From: an uncultured Caulobacteraceae bacterium
GTDB lineage: Bacteria; Pseudomonadota; Alphaproteobacteria; Caulobacterales; Caulobacteraceae
Assembly (NCBI GenBank): GCA_903872075.1
Contig: CAIQJF010000019.1
Coordinates: 1-57,719, forward strand
Reading direction: 5' to 3'
DNA: 57,719 nucleotides
Shown in pieces: positions 47,446 to 57,719 of this stretch. Positions within the stretch are counted from its first letter, which is position 1, and each line of letters starts with the position of its first letter. The notes beneath the pieces are model-generated. The model was given only the letters and a program-made list of their open reading frames with translations. It was not told the origin of the DNA and searched no databases. A program made the position numbers and the translations under genes.

Positions 47446-48999
47446 ATGGCCCGCGCATTTTCCATCGCCGACACACGCTCGACGTTGTTCGACGCCTTGC
47501 TTGACGCTGCCAAGCGGTTCGGAGCGAACCGCGCGATCCTGGAGGACCAGGAACGCAATCCCCTCAGCTACACAGATCTGATCCGCGCGAGCTTCGCGCT
47601 CGGCCGCAAGATCGCCGGCATCACCGCGCCCGGCGAGACCGTGGGTGTGCTCATGCCCTCCAGTTCCGCCGGGGTCGTGACCGTGTTCGGCCTGCACGCC
47701 TTCGGACGCATCCCGGCCATGCTGAACTTTTCGGCGGGCCTTCGGAATTTGCGCGCGGCCGTGAAACTGGCGGGGGTGAAGCGGGTGCTGACATCCCACC
47801 GCTTCATCGAACAAGGCAAGCTGCACGACCTGATCGATGCGCTCGAGGAGCGCTGCGAGATCACCTACCTGGAAGACCTCCGCGCCAGTATCGGAACCGC
47901 GGACCGCCTGCGGGCCCTGGCCGATTCGCTGCTGCCACGGCAGGCGCGCGCCAAGCTCAAGCCCGACGATCCGGGCGTGATCCTGTTCACCTCCGGCAGC
48001 TTCGGCGCTCCGCGCGGCGTGGTGCTGAGCCACGCCAACATCCTGGCAAATGTCGCCCAGGCCGCGGCCCATATCGATCTCGACACCAACTGGATCTGGT
48101 TCAACCCGCTGCCGATCTTCCACTGCTTCGGCCTGACCGGCGGGGCGCTGCTGCCGATTCTCAACGGCCTTCGGACCTTCCAGTATCCGAGCCCGCTGCA
48201 CACGAAGATCATTCCGACACTGGTGCGCGACACCAAGGCGAGCGTCCTGCTGGCCACCGACACCTTCATCAACCAGTACGCCCGCGTGGCCGATCCCGGC
48301 GACCTGTCCAGTCTGCAGTTCATCGTCTGCGGCGCAGAGAAGGTGCGCGATGAGACCCACCATTTGATCGCCGAGCGGTTCGGCCCCATCCCGGTGCTGG
48401 AGGGCTATGGCGCCACCGAAGCCTCGCCGATCATCGCGGTGAACAAGCCCAACGACAACCGCCCGGGCACGGTGGGCGGCCTGCTGCCGGGAATCGAAAC
48501 CCGCATCGAAAAGGTGCCCGGCATCGACCGCGGCGGACGGCTGTATGTGCGGGGCCCCAACATCATGACCGGCTATCTCGACGCCGGGGGTGTCCTGGAA
48601 CCGCCGGAGGACGGCTGGCACGATACTGGCGACGTCGTGGAGATGAGCGAGGATAAGTGGATCACAATCCTGGGCCGCGTGAAGCGCTTCGCCAAGATCG
48701 GCGGCGAGATGGTCTCCTTGACCGCCGCCGAGGATCTGGCCACGGGTCTTTGGCCCGACGCCCGCCACGCGGTCATCGCCATTCCCGACGGCAAGAAAGG
48801 CGAGCGGCTGATCCTGGTGACCAGCCGGCAGGACGCCGAGGTGCCGAAACTGGTGGGGCACGCCAAATCTCTGGGCGCGTCCGAACTCACCGTGCCCCGC
48901 CGTATCGTCAAGGCGACGGAAATCCCGGTGCTGGGCTCGGGCAAAACGGACTATGTGGCGGTGCAGCGGATGGCGGAGGCCGAGGGCCTCGCGGCCTGA
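47446..48999 (+). CDS. AMP-binding acyl-CoA/acyl-ACP synthetase
   Basis: A 517-residue ANL-superfamily adenylating enzyme. The ATP loop is ILFTSGSFGAPRGVVLSH, in which the usual Lys after Pro is Arg. The adenine motif is EGYGATEASP, and the hinge is WHDTGDVVEM...GRVKRFAKIGGEMVS, which looks like the Aas-type acyl-ACP synthetase branch. The C-terminal catalytic Lys is in LGSGKTDYVAV. The start at 47446 has GGGAGGG upstream. It converges with lpdA. The fatty-acid substrate is inferred, not proven. Confidence 0.85.
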   Translation: MARAFSIADTRSTLFDALLDAAKRFGANRAILEDQERNPLSYTDLIRASFALGRKIAGITAPGETVGVLMPSSSAGVVTVFGLHAFGRIPAMLNFSAGLRNLRAAVKLAGVKRVLTSHRFIEQGKLHDLIDALEERCEITYLEDLRASIGTADRLRALADSLLPRQARAKLKPDDPGVILFTSGSFGAPRGVVLSHANILANVAQAAAHIDLDTNWIWFNPLPIFHCFGLTGGALLPILNGLRTFQYPSPLHTKIIPTLVRDTKASVLLATDTFINQYARVADPGDLSSLQFIVCGAEKVRDETHHLIAERFGPIPVLEGYGATEASPIIAVNKPNDNRPGTVGGLLPGIETRIEKVPGIDRGGRLYVRGPNIMTGYLDAGGVLEPPEDGWHDTGDVVEMSEDKWITILGRVKRFAKIGGEMVSLTAAEDLATGLWPDARHAVIAIPDGKKGERLILVTSRQDAEVPKLVGHAKSLGASELTVPRRIVKATEIPVLGSGKTDYVAVQRMAEAEGLAA

Positions 49000-49023
49000 A
49001 CAGCCCGCCGGGACGTTTCGCGC

Positions 49024-50430
49024 CTAAAGGTGGATGACCTTCCCGAAGGCGTCGAGAACAGACTCGTGCATGGCCTCGCTCATGGTCGGGTGCGGGAACA
49101 CCGTGGCCATGATCTCCGCTTCGGTGGCCTCCAGGGTCATGGCCAAGGCAAAACCCTGGATCATCTCGGTGACCTCGGCGCCCAGCATGTGCGCACCGAC
49201 CAGGGCGCCCGTGCCGGCGTCGAAGATCGTCTTCACAAAGCCCTCGGTCTCCCCGGCGGCGATGGCCTTGCCGTTCACCCGGAACGGGAAGCGGCCGACC
49301 TTGATGTCCAGCCCCTTGGCCTTGGCCTGGCCTTCGGTGAGGCCGATGGAGGCGATCTGGGGCGTGGAATAGGTGCAGCCCGGTATCGGTGCGGCAAGGT
49401 GCGCCCCGCCCTGCCCAGCGATGTGTTCGACGCAGGCGACGCCCTCGTGGCTGGCCTTGTGGGCGAGCCAGGGCGGACCGGCGATATCGCCGATGGCGTA
49501 GAGCCCCGGAACATTGGTGGCGCAGTGGGAGTCGATGACCACATGACCGCGATCCACGGTGACGCCCAGGGACTCCAGCCCCAGCCCTTCGACGTTGCCC
49601 TCGATGCCAACGGCGACGATGGCCTTCTCGGCCTCAAGAGTCTCGGTCTTGCCGTCCGCCTCCAGGGAGAGAGCGACACCGGTCGCCGTCTTCGTCAGGG
49701 CGGTGACCTTGGCGCCGACGCGGAATTTCAGGCCGCGCTTCTCGAAGGCCTTCTGCGCGGCGGCGGAAATCTCCTCGTCCTCAACGGGCACGATCCGGGG
49801 AAGCGCTTCGATCACAGTCACTTCCGCGCCAAGCGACCTGTAAAAACTAGCGAGTTCAATACCGATGGCCCCCGACCCCACGACCAATAGCGAGGCTGGG
49901 GCGGCCTTGGGAACCATGGCCTCGCGATAGGTCCACACCCGATCGCCGTCGGGGACCAAGCCGATGGCGGGAATGACACGCGCCCGGGCGCCGGTGGCGA
50001 GGATCACGGCCTTGGCCGTCAAGGTGCGCTCTCCGCCCGCCGAAAGCGCCACGACGACGCCCGGCGCCGAGGAACCAGCCTTCAGCGACGCGGCGCCGCT
50101 GACCACCTCAATCTTGTTCTTCTTCATCAGGAAGGCGACGCCGGCGGAAAGCTGTTTGGCGACCTTGCGGGAGCGGTCGACGATGGCGCCAAAGTCATAG
50201 GCGCGGCCCTCGACGGAGAGACCATAGTCGGCGAGATGCGACAGCTGGTCATAGACCTCGCCGGACTTCAGAAGCGCCTTGGTCGGGATGCAGCCCCAGT
50301 TCAGACAAACGCCGCCCAGGGCCTCGCGCTCGACGATGGCGGTTTTCAGGCCCAACTGGCTGGCGCGGATGGCAGCAACGTAGCCGCCCGGCCCGGCGCC
50401 GATGACGACCAGATCGAAACTGTCGGCCAT
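49024..50430 (-). CDS. lpdA: Dihydrolipoyl dehydrogenase (E3)
   Basis: FAD flavoenzyme that reoxidises dihydrolipoyl groups of the PDH complex. The 468-residue protein has the FAD motif VVIGAGPGGYVAAI (8-21), redox Cys42/Cys47 in GGVCLNWGCIPTKALL, the NAD motif VVGSGAIGIELASFYRSLG, and the C-terminal FPHPTMSEAMHE His-Glu pair. It overlaps the gpx stop by one base and ends the PDH operon. Confidence 0.97.
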   Translation of the reverse strand: MADSFDLVVIGAGPGGYVAAIRASQLGLKTAIVEREALGGVCLNWGCIPTKALLKSGEVYDQLSHLADYGLSVEGRAYDFGAIVDRSRKVAKQLSAGVAFLMKKNKIEVVSGAASLKAGSSAPGVVVALSAGGERTLTAKAVILATGARARVIPAIGLVPDGDRVWTYREAMVPKAAPASLLVVGSGAIGIELASFYRSLGAEVTVIEALPRIVPVEDEEISAAAQKAFEKRGLKFRVGAKVTALTKTATGVALSLEADGKTETLEAEKAIVAVGIEGNVEGLGLESLGVTVDRGHVVIDSHCATNVPGLYAIGDIAGPPWLAHKASHEGVACVEHIAGQGGAHLAAPIPGCTYSTPQIASIGLTEGQAKAKGLDIKVGRFPFRVNGKAIAAGETEGFVKTIFDAGTGALVGAHMLGAEVTEMIQGFALAMTLEATEAEIMATVFPHPTMSEAMHESVLDAFGKVIHL

Positions 50431-50927
50431 CAGAGAGCCGCTTCGATGTCGCGCTCAAGCGCCTTGGGTTCGGTGGTGGGGCCGTAGCGGCCGATCACCT
50501 GACCGTCGCGGCCAATGAGGAACTTCGTGAAGTTCCATTTCACGGATTCGCTCCCGAGCAGGCCCTTCTTCTGGCGCTTCAGCCAGGCGTAGAGCGGATG
50601 CATCTTCGGGCCGTTGACCTCGATCTTGCTCATCATCGGGAAGGAGACATCGTAGGTCAGGGAGCAGAAGTTGGCGATCTCTGCGGCATCGCCGGGCTCC
50701 TGGGCGCCGAATTGATTGCAGGGAAACCCGAGGACGGCGAAGCCGCGAGCCTTGTAGGTTTCCCACAAGGATTCCAGACCCTTATACTGAGGTGTGAAAC
50801 CACATTTGCTGGCCGTATTGACGATGAGCAGCACCTGGCCGCGATAGGCCTCCAGAGGCGCGGGCTGGCCGTCCAGGGTCTGGGCGGCGAAGTCGAAGGC
50901 GGTCTTGGCGGCGGCGGCGGCGGACAT
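50430..50927 (-). CDS. Glutathione/thioredoxin peroxidase (Cys-type GPx)
   Basis: A 165-residue peroxidase that reduces peroxides with thiols. The catalytic Cys42 lies in NTASKCGFTPQY, Gln72 in PCNQFGAQEP and Trp131 in KWNFTKFLI: the Cys-Gln-Trp triad of non-seleno GPx. A second Cys at 70 and Cys88 (NFCSL) could be resolving residues. It lies between pdhC and lpdA with a one-base overlap to lpdA. Peroxide detoxification in a PDH operon is plausible because lipoyl enzymes are oxidant-sensitive. Confidence 0.92.
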   Translation of the reverse strand: MSAAAAAKTAFDFAAQTLDGQPAPLEAYRGQVLLIVNTASKCGFTPQYKGLESLWETYKARGFAVLGFPCNQFGAQEPGDAAEIANFCSLTYDVSFPMMSKIEVNGPKMHPLYAWLKRQKKGLLGSESVKWNFTKFLIGRDGQVIGRYGPTTEPKALERDIEAAL

Positions 50928-50941
50928 GGGTGTCTCTCCGG

Positions 50942-52213
50942 TCAGACGATCATGGCGATGGGGTTTTCGAGCAGTGCCTTGAACGCGGTCAGCCAGCGGG
51001 CGCCGATGGCTCCGTCCACGACCCGGTGGTCGCAGGTGAGGGTCACGCTCATTACCGTCGCGATTCCCAGGGTGTCACCGCGGACGACAGGGCGCTTCTC
51101 GCCCGCCCCCACGGAGAGGATCGCGCCCTGCGGCTCGTTGATGATCGAGGCGAAGGAGCGAATGCCAAACATGCCGAGGTTGGAGATGGAGAAGGTGCCG
51201 CCCTGGAATTCCTGGGGCTTGAGCTTGCGACTGCGCGCCCGCTCGGCGAGGTCCTTCATTTCTGTCGCGATCTGGGCCAGGCCCTTGGTCTCGGCGGCGC
51301 GGATGATCGGCGTGATCAGTCCGCCGTCAATGGCCACCGCCACGGCCACGTCGGCGTGGTGATGGTAGGCGATGCCCTCTGGCGTGAAGCTGGCGTTGGC
51401 CTCGGGCACCCGCCGCAGGGCCACCGCCGCGGCCTTGATGATCAGGTCGTTGACGCTGACCTTGACCCCTTCGGCCGCCAGCATGGCGTTGACGGCGATC
51501 CGCGCCTCCAGAAGCGCGTCCAGCTCGATATCGACGTTCAGCGGGAAGTGCGGCACATCCCGGAAACTTTCGGTCAGACGTCGCGCCACCGTCTTGCGCA
51601 TGCCGTCGAGCGGCTTGAGGTCATAGGATCCGGGTGGGATGCCAAGTTGCTCAAGCGAGCGGACCTGACGAGGGGGGGCCTCGGCCGCGGGGGCGGTCGC
51701 CCGTGGCGCCGTCGCGGCTGGCGCAGCCGTCGCGGGAGTCGCGTTCTCGACATCCCTCAGGATGATGCGGCCGCGCGGACCGCTGCCGGCGATGGCCGTG
51801 AGATCCAGGCCCTTCTGGCCCGCGACACGGCGCGCCAGAGGCGAGGCGAAGATGCGCGCGCCCTCGGCGCGGACCGGCGCGGACACGCCGACCGGCTCTG
51901 GCGCGGGCGCCGTCGCCACGGCTGTGGCCGGTTCCGTGGCCGGTGTGGCGACCGGCGCGGGGGCGGCGCCCTCGCCGCCGCTCAGCCGCGCAATCGGCGC
52001 ATTGACCTTCACCGCTTCGGTTCCTTCGGCTACGAGCAGGGCTTCCACGACGCCCTCATCCACGGCTTCAACCTCCATGGTGGCCTTGTCTGTCTCGATC
52101 TCGGCGATCACGTCGCCCGAGCGCACCGAGTCGCCCACCTTCACATGCCACTTGGCGAGGGTCCCCTCCTCCATCGTGGGCGAAAGGGCCGGCATAAGGA
52201 TATCGGTGCTCAC
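50942..52213 (-). CDS. pdhC: Pyruvate dehydrogenase E2 (dihydrolipoamide acetyltransferase)
   Basis: Core of the PDH complex. The 423-residue protein has a lipoyl domain (1-80, K43 in ETDKATMEV), an Ala/Pro linker, the peripheral-subunit-binding domain ([20 protein letters not shown]), a second Ala-rich linker, and the catalytic domain ending [17 protein letters not shown], with the active-site His and Asp. The lipoyl domain is nearly identical to that of pdhB. It overlaps the GFA gene by 4 bases. Confidence 0.97.
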   Translation of the reverse strand: MSTDILMPALSPTMEEGTLAKWHVKVGDSVRSGDVIAEIETDKATMEVEAVDEGVVEALLVAEGTEAVKVNAPIARLSGGEGAAPAPVATPATEPATAVATAPAPEPVGVSAPVRAEGARIFASPLARRVAGQKGLDLTAIAGSGPRGRIILRDVENATPATAAPAATAPRATAPAAEAPPRQVRSLEQLGIPPGSYDLKPLDGMRKTVARRLTESFRDVPHFPLNVDIELDALLEARIAVNAMLAAEGVKVSVNDLIIKAAAVALRRVPEANASFTPEGIAYHHHADVAVAVAIDGGLITPIIRAAETKGLAQIATEMKDLAERARSRKLKPQEFQGGTFSISNLGMFGIRSFASIINEPQGAILSVGAGEKRPVVRGDTLGIATVMSVTLTCDHRVVDGAIGARWLTAFKALLENPIAMIV

Positions 52214-52620
52214 GAGGCCTCCTCCGAGAGATGGGCCAGCGTGGCGCCGTGGCTTTCCCAGTTCTGGCCGTCAAAGGCCGTCACCCTGATCGTCAGGTCA
52301 CCGGTGTCGTCAAGACAGCGGGCGTTCACCGACCAGCCGTCAGGGTTGGAACGGGGCCGATAGAAGCTCTTCACGCCGCACACCGAACAGAACAGATGGT
52401 GCGCGACGCCGGTGTTGAACGTGTAGTCGGTCAGACGGTCTTTGCCGGCGAGCAGCCGGAAACGCCTCTCGGGTACGATCACATGCACGAAGCCGGTCAT
52501 TGCGCAGATGGAGCAGTTGCAGTCCTGCGCCTCGACTTCGGCGGCGAGCGCGGCCTCAAAGCGGACGGCGCGGCAGTGGCATCCGCCGGCGCGCCAAGCA
52601 TAATCGGCGCCGCCGGTCAT
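52210..52620 (-). CDS. GFA (CENP-V/glutathione-dependent formaldehyde-activating) family protein
   Basis: A 136-residue GFA-fold zinc protein. Cys14, Cys16, Cys34, Cys36, Cys39, Cys78 and Cys81 are present in CHC, CNCSIC and CSVCG, the usual two-zinc pattern. It sits inside the PDH operon with 4-base overlaps to pdhB and pdhC, so it must be cotranslated. The family name reflects one member that speeds addition of formaldehyde to glutathione; most have unknown function. A role near acetyl-CoA formation is inferred from position only. Confidence 0.9.
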   Translation of the reverse strand: MTGGADYAWRAGGCHCRAVRFEAALAAEVEAQDCNCSICAMTGFVHVIVPERRFRLLAGKDRLTDYTFNTGVAHHLFCSVCGVKSFYRPRSNPDGWSVNARCLDDTGDLTIRVTAFDGQNWESHGATLAHLSEEAS

Positions 52621-53972
52621 CGGTAGCAGACCGCTTTCGCCGCCTGGATGATCTTCTCAACGGACGGCAATGACAGGGTTTCGAGATTGGCCGCGTACGG
52701 CAACGGCACGTCTTCCTGACAGACCCGCGCCGGAGGCGCATCCAGGTAGTCGAACGCCATTTCCACAACGCGGGCGGCCACTTCGGCGCCGACGCCCATT
52801 GGGCCCCAGCCCTCCTCGACGGTGACGAGACGATTGGTCTTCATCACCGACGCGGCGACGGTCTCGGCATCCATGGGCCGGATCGTGCGCAGGTCGACGA
52901 CCTCAGCCTCGATCCCGTCCTTCGCCAGAGCCGCGGCGGCCTCAAGCGCGAAGCCCACCATGCGGGAATAGGCGACGATCGTTACGTCCTTGCCGACCCG
53001 GCGGACCTTGGCCTTGCCGATCGGCACCAGCCAGTCCTCCGTGTCCGGCACATCGAACTCGTGGCCGTACATCATCTCGTGTTCGAGGAAGACAACCGGG
53101 TTCGGGTCGCGGATCGCCGACTTGAGAAGCCCCTTGGCGTCAGCCGCATCATAGGGCGCCACGACCTTCAGGCCCGGCACGGCGCCGTACCAGGCGGCAT
53201 AGTCCTGGCTGTGCTGCGCGCCGACCCGGGCCGCCGCGCCGTTGGGCCCACGAAACACCACCTGGCAGCGGATCTGACCGCCGGACATATAGAGAGTCTT
53301 CGCAGCCGAATTGATAATGTGATCAATGGCCTGCATGGCAAAATTGAATGTCATGAACTCGATGATCGGCTTCAGGCCGGCCATGGCCGCACCCACGCCG
53401 AGGCCGGCAAACCCATGTTCGGTGATCGGGGTGTCGATCACCCGCCGGTCGCCGAACTCCTCAAGCAGACCCCGGCTGACCTTATAGGCGCCCTGGTACT
53501 GGGCGACCTCCTCGCCCATCAGGAACACATCGCCGTCGCGGCGCATCTCCTCGGCCATGGCGTCGCGCAGGGCGTCGCGCAAAGAGAGTTTTTTCACCGG
53601 GCCCGCCGGAACGTCCGCCTCGAGGGCCACGGCGGCTACGGGCGCCGCGGCGACCTCAGGCGCGGGTTTCACCGCCCGGGGCGCGGGAGCGCTGACAGCC
53701 GACGGCGGGCTTGCCGCTGGCGCGGTGTCGGAGCCGCCACTGAGGCGTGCGATGGGGGTGTTGACCTTCACCTCTTCGGTCCCTTCGGCCACCAGCAGGA
53801 CTTCCACCACGCCCTCGTCCACCGCTTCCACCTCCATGGTGGCCTTATCGGTTTCGATCTCGGCAATCACGTCGCCGGAACGCACCGCGTCACCCACCTT
53901 GATGTGCCACTTGGCGAGTGTGCCCTCCTCCATAGTTGGAGACAGGGCCGGCATCAGAACGTCGGTGCTCAC
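52617..53972 (-). CDS. pdhB: Pyruvate dehydrogenase E1 beta with N-terminal lipoyl domain
   Basis: E1 beta subunit, 451 residues. Residues 1-80 are a lipoyl domain (K43 in ETDKATMEV), then an Ala/Pro linker, then the transketolase-like domain starting about residue 130 ([28 protein letters not shown]). [14 protein letters not shown] and the C-terminal segment before PSVEKIIQA are also typical. The lipoyl domain differs from that of pdhC at 6 of 80 residues. E1 beta with a lipoyl domain is known in alphaproteobacteria. It overlaps pdhA and the GFA gene by 4 bases each. Confidence 0.97.
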   Translation of the reverse strand: MSTDVLMPALSPTMEEGTLAKWHIKVGDAVRSGDVIAEIETDKATMEVEAVDEGVVEVLLVAEGTEEVKVNTPIARLSGGSDTAPAASPPSAVSAPAPRAVKPAPEVAAAPVAAVALEADVPAGPVKKLSLRDALRDAMAEEMRRDGDVFLMGEEVAQYQGAYKVSRGLLEEFGDRRVIDTPITEHGFAGLGVGAAMAGLKPIIEFMTFNFAMQAIDHIINSAAKTLYMSGGQIRCQVVFRGPNGAAARVGAQHSQDYAAWYGAVPGLKVVAPYDAADAKGLLKSAIRDPNPVVFLEHEMMYGHEFDVPDTEDWLVPIGKAKVRRVGKDVTIVAYSRMVGFALEAAAALAKDGIEAEVVDLRTIRPMDAETVAASVMKTNRLVTVEEGWGPMGVGAEVAARVVEMAFDYLDAPPARVCQEDVPLPYAANLETLSLPSVEKIIQAAKAVCYR

Positions 53973-55003
53973 GCCGCGGCCTCCGAGTAGACGTCGGTAT
54001 AGAGTTCGGCCGCGTCTGGTTCCGGCGCGGTGCGGGCGAACTCGGCGGCGTCGGAAACAATCGACTTAACATCGGCGTCGATCGCCCGAAGCGCGGCCTC
54101 GTCGGCCAGGCCCAGGCTCTCAAGCTTCTCCTGCAGGTGCTCGATGGGATCGCGGGTCTTGCGCACCTCGTCGATCTCCTCGCGCGTCCGATATTTGCCA
54201 GGATCGCTCATGGAGTGACCCCGGTAGCGATAGGTCTTCATCTCCAGAATGAACGGCCCCTTGCCCGAGCGGGCGTGTTCGGCGGCGGCTAAACCGGCCT
54301 GACGAACCGCGAGAACATCCATTCCATCAACCTGTTCACCGGGAATATTGAAGCTCGCCCCACGACGCGACAGGTGCGTCTCGGAAGAGGAGCGGACGAG
54401 GCTGGTGCCCATGGCGTACTGATTGTTTTCGATCACATAGACGATCGGCAGCCCCCAGAGTTCGGCCATGTTGAAGCTCTCATAGACCTGGCCCTGGTTG
54501 GCGGCTCCGTCGCCGAAATAGGCGAAGGCCACCTTACCGTCGCCCCGGTATCGGTTGGCGAGCGCGAGGCCGGTCCCGAGACTGACCTGAGCGCCAACAA
54601 TCCCGTGGCCGCCGTAGAACGCCGACTCCACCGAGAACATGTGCATCGAGCCACCCTTGCCCTGCGACACACCCGCGGCGCGTCCGGTGAGTTCGGCCAT
54701 GACCGCCCTGGCGTCGATCCCCGCGGCCAGCATGTGACCGTGCTCGCGATAGCCGGTGATGACCTGATCGCCCTGGCGCTTGGCCGCCTCCATACCGACG
54801 GCGATGGCTTCCTGCCCGATGTAGAGATGGCAGAAACCGCCGATCAGCCCCATGCCGTAAAGCTGGCCCGCGCGCTCCTCAAAGCGCCGGATGAGAAGCA
54901 TGGATTTGTAGTAGGCGAGAAGCTCCGCCCCGTCCGGGGCGTCTGAGGCCGGCCCGGAACCGGCCGCGGCCTTAGGTTTTTTGGAAGCGGCCTGCCGCGC
55001 CAT
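53969..55003 (-). CDS. pdhA: Pyruvate dehydrogenase E1 alpha
   Basis: Thiamine-diphosphate-binding subunit that decarboxylates pyruvate. The 344-residue protein has [16 protein letters not shown], the TPP motif from GDGAANQG to [10 protein letters not shown], and [19 protein letters not shown] with the regulatory loop. It is the first structural gene of the PDH operon, 50 bases downstream of ftsB. A GGGGGAG stretch precedes the ATG. Confidence 0.97.
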   Translation of the reverse strand: MARQAASKKPKAAAGSGPASDAPDGAELLAYYKSMLLIRRFEERAGQLYGMGLIGGFCHLYIGQEAIAVGMEAAKRQGDQVITGYREHGHMLAAGIDARAVMAELTGRAAGVSQGKGGSMHMFSVESAFYGGHGIVGAQVSLGTGLALANRYRGDGKVAFAYFGDGAANQGQVYESFNMAELWGLPIVYVIENNQYAMGTSLVRSSSETHLSRRGASFNIPGEQVDGMDVLAVRQAGLAAAEHARSGKGPFILEMKTYRYRGHSMSDPGKYRTREEIDEVRKTRDPIEHLQEKLESLGLADEAALRAIDADVKSIVSDAAEFARTAPEPDAAELYTDVYSEAAA

Positions 55004-55053
55004 GCGGATCTCCCCCGAGACGATAAGGGACCGTGACCCGCCGGAGCAGCACG

Positions 55054-55359
55054 TCAGCCGGGAGCCTTGGCCTCTCGAATGACATAGTCGCCGGGGGCGA
55101 TGAATCCTAGCTCATCGTGCGCGCGTTCCTCGATAAGGTCGAGGGAGAGACTGTCGTTGCGCAGAAAGTGGGCTTTGATTTCCAGCGCCTGGCGCTCGGC
55201 GCGCAGGCGCTTGAGCGTGTCGAGCTTCTCGGCCATGGCCTCTTTTCGCTGTGCCGCGAGAAGCAGGCCCCGTTCACCTGTCAGGGCGTGGAAGGTGAAA
55301 AAGAAGATCAGGAACGCCAGGACGGCGGTCGGCAGATAGGTCTTCAGCTGAAACAGCAC
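55054..55359 (-). CDS. Septum formation initiator FtsB/DivIC family protein
   Basis: A 101-residue divisome membrane protein. One N-terminal helix (TAVLAFLIFFFTFHALTG) is followed by a coiled coil (EAMAEKLDTLKRLRAERQAL) and the FtsB-like end RAHDELGFIAPGDYVIRE. It links FtsL and FtsQ in other bacteria. The eno-ftsB order is conserved widely, and here PDH follows. It starts 77 bases after eno. Confidence 0.9.
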   Translation of the reverse strand: MLFQLKTYLPTAVLAFLIFFFTFHALTGERGLLLAAQRKEAMAEKLDTLKRLRAERQALEIKAHFLRNDSLSLDLIEERAHDELGFIAPGDYVIREAKAPG

Positions 55360-55436
55360 CGGCGACTCGCTCGACTCGAGGACTTCCGAGCCGAGAGAGT
55401 AGCGCCAAACCGTTTAAAAAGCGTCTAGATCGCCAC

Positions 55437-56804
<1,368 letters not shown>

Positions 56805-56843
56805 TCATGTCTGTCATGGCGTGGAAAACACGGAGGATAGCTG

Positions 56844-57611
56844 ATGCTGCTCATTGAGAAGTCGGACCGCGTGGCGGTGCTGACCTTGAACCGCCCCGAC
56901 GCCATGAACGCCCTGTCCCGCGCCCTGCGGGCGGCGTTGCACGACGCGGTCGTCGCGCTCTCGAACGATCCCGAGGTCAGCGTCATCGTCCTCACCGGCG
57001 CCGGACGGGCCTTCACGGCCGGCCTGGATCTTAAGGAACTGGGCAGCGACCCCAAGGGCCTCGGCGCCGCCAACGCGACCGGCGCGGCGGAGAACCCCGT
57101 CCTGGCAATTCTCGAATGCCCCAAGCCGATCATCGGCGCCATCAACGGCGTGGCGATCACCGGGGGTTTCGAAGTCGCCCTGGCCTGCGACGTGCTGATC
57201 GCCTCGACGAACGCGCGTTTCGCCGACACCCACGCCCGCGTGGGCATCATGCCCGGCTGGGGCCTCTCCCAGCGCCTGTCACGCCTTATCGGCCCCTACC
57301 GCGCCAAGGAGCTGTCGCTCAGCGGCAATTTCCTCGACGCGCGCACGGCCTGCGACTGGGGTCTGGTGAATCGGGTCGTGGAGCCTGAGGAGCTTATGCC
57401 GGCGGCGCTGAGACTGGCCGCGGACATGGCGACGATCCCGCCGGAGACCCTGTGCCTCTACAAGGGGCTCATCGATCAGGGCTACGACCTGCCGTTCGGC
57501 GAGGCCATGGCGCTGGAACACCGGCTGTCGAGCGCCAACAATCGCACCGTCACACCGGAGATGGTGGAAGCCCGGCGCGCGGCCATCCAGGCCCGCGGCC
57601 GCACGCAATAG
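56844..57611 (+). CDS. Enoyl-CoA hydratase/isomerase family protein
   Basis: A 255-residue crotonase. The oxyanion segments FTAGLDLKELG and AITGGFEVALACD are normal, and Glu110 (GGFE) matches rat Glu144. The Glu164 position is His130 in RFADTHARVGIMPGWG, so one of the two hydratase glutamates is missing. GGAGG lies 7 bases before the ATG. It is divergent from eno and followed by a strong hairpin terminator. The reaction could be hydration, isomerisation or another crotonase type. Confidence 0.9.
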   Translation: MLLIEKSDRVAVLTLNRPDAMNALSRALRAALHDAVVALSNDPEVSVIVLTGAGRAFTAGLDLKELGSDPKGLGAANATGAAENPVLAILECPKPIIGAINGVAITGGFEVALACDVLIASTNARFADTHARVGIMPGWGLSQRLSRLIGPYRAKELSLSGNFLDARTACDWGLVNRVVEPEELMPAALRLAADMATIPPETLCLYKGLIDQGYDLPFGEAMALEHRLSSANNRTVTPEMVEARRAAIQARGRTQ

Positions 57612-57622
57612 CGCCAAAGCAA

Positions 57623-57654
57623 AAGGACCGCGGGCGTTGGCCCGCGGTCCTTTG
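57623..57654. terminator. Perfect bidirectional terminator hairpin
   Basis: A 14 bp perfect stem AAAGGACCGCGGGC/GCCCGCGGTCCTTT with a GTTG loop. The A-rich 5' side and T-rich 3' side let it work in both directions. It follows the crotonase stop (57611) and would also end a gene coming from the right. Confidence 0.8.
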
Positions 57655-57696
57655 AAGATCCTTCGCGCCGACGGGCTAACCGCCGACGTGAGGCGA

Positions 57697-57719
57697 TCAG
57701 TCTTCCTTCGGCGTCAGGA
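57697..57719 (-). CDS. Possible C-terminus of a gene cut by the window edge
   Basis: The last bases on the minus strand can be read as LTPKED followed by TGA (stop 57697-57699). The bidirectional hairpin next to it supports a convergent gene here, but 20 bases cannot prove coding or name a product. Confidence 0.25.

Noticed and set aside
47323..48861. A 512-codon minus-strand frame opposite the acyl-CoA/ACP synthetase
   Set aside because: Its Gln/His/Asp-rich sequence mirrors the synthetase codons, and the plus strand carries clear ANL motifs.

Overview
The window reads as a chromosomal core region of a high-GC alphaproteobacterium. Caulobacterales (Caulobacter/Phenylobacterium-like) fits best. 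The evidence is the dusB-ntrB-ntrC-ntrY-ntrX-dat-hfq-hflX cluster, a fused ispDF, a lipoyl-domain-bearing PDH E1-beta, the eno-ftsB-pdhA order, a Mg-type HemB, and an NtrC without the sigma54 contact loop. This placement is inference from gene content; no 16S gene is present. I see no insertion sequence, prophage, CRISPR array or defence island. Coding density is high and no gene-free stretch exceeds 300 bases. The longest, 256 bases ahead of rpsL, holds a likely promoter.

Layout. 1-2.3 kb: rpsL-rpsG (start of the str operon, running off the left edge), a secreted GIN-domain protein, and a tRNA-Tyr/tRNA-Gly pair. 2.4-9.7 kb: translation and RNA genes (rlmB, metG, tRNA-Thr, arfB) mixed with an ELM1-like protein, a 2OG-Fe(II) oxygenase-like protein, a DUF188 protein, a cytochrome c, a class II aldolase and two small proteins. 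9.8-20.9 kb: nadK and a Nudix gene facing each other across two palindromic elements, then hrpB, an APC permease, hemB, a VOC protein, an unknown membrane protein, a beta-hydroxyacid dehydrogenase, bpt and mazG. 20.9-28.9 kb: a complete potassium system on the minus strand, a tiny membrane ORF then kdpF-A-B-C-D-E. 29.0-32.0 kb: a crotonase without its catalytic glutamates, a PhyH-type oxygenase and a CPA1 antiporter.

32.0-41.8 kb: the nitrogen-regulation cluster on the minus strand, transcribed dusB to hflX, coupling tRNA modification, two two-component systems, D-amino-acid metabolism and Hfq/HflX. A terminator-like hairpin and a candidate promoter between ntrC and ntrY suggest two transcripts. 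41.8-49 kb: ispDF, a fused MFS/spermidine-synthase-like protein, a CinA-domain protein, a COQ10/RatA-type START protein with lipA, and an acyl-CoA/ACP synthetase. 49-57.7 kb: the pyruvate dehydrogenase operon pdhA-pdhB-GFA-pdhC-gpx-lpd, chained by 1-4 base overlaps, behind ftsB and eno, then a crotonase and a strong terminator.

How the parts connect: enolase, PDH, lipoyl synthase and Lpd form a pyruvate-to-acetyl-CoA module in which two PDH subunits carry lipoyl domains. The Ntr cluster links nitrogen status to post-transcriptional control. The most notable signals are two Ntr regulators that both lack GAFTGA, paired palindromes that supply the stop codons of two convergent genes, a GFA gene embedded in the PDH operon, and an unannotated micro-ORF ahead of kdpF. 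I did not find a convincing wholly new multi-gene system.
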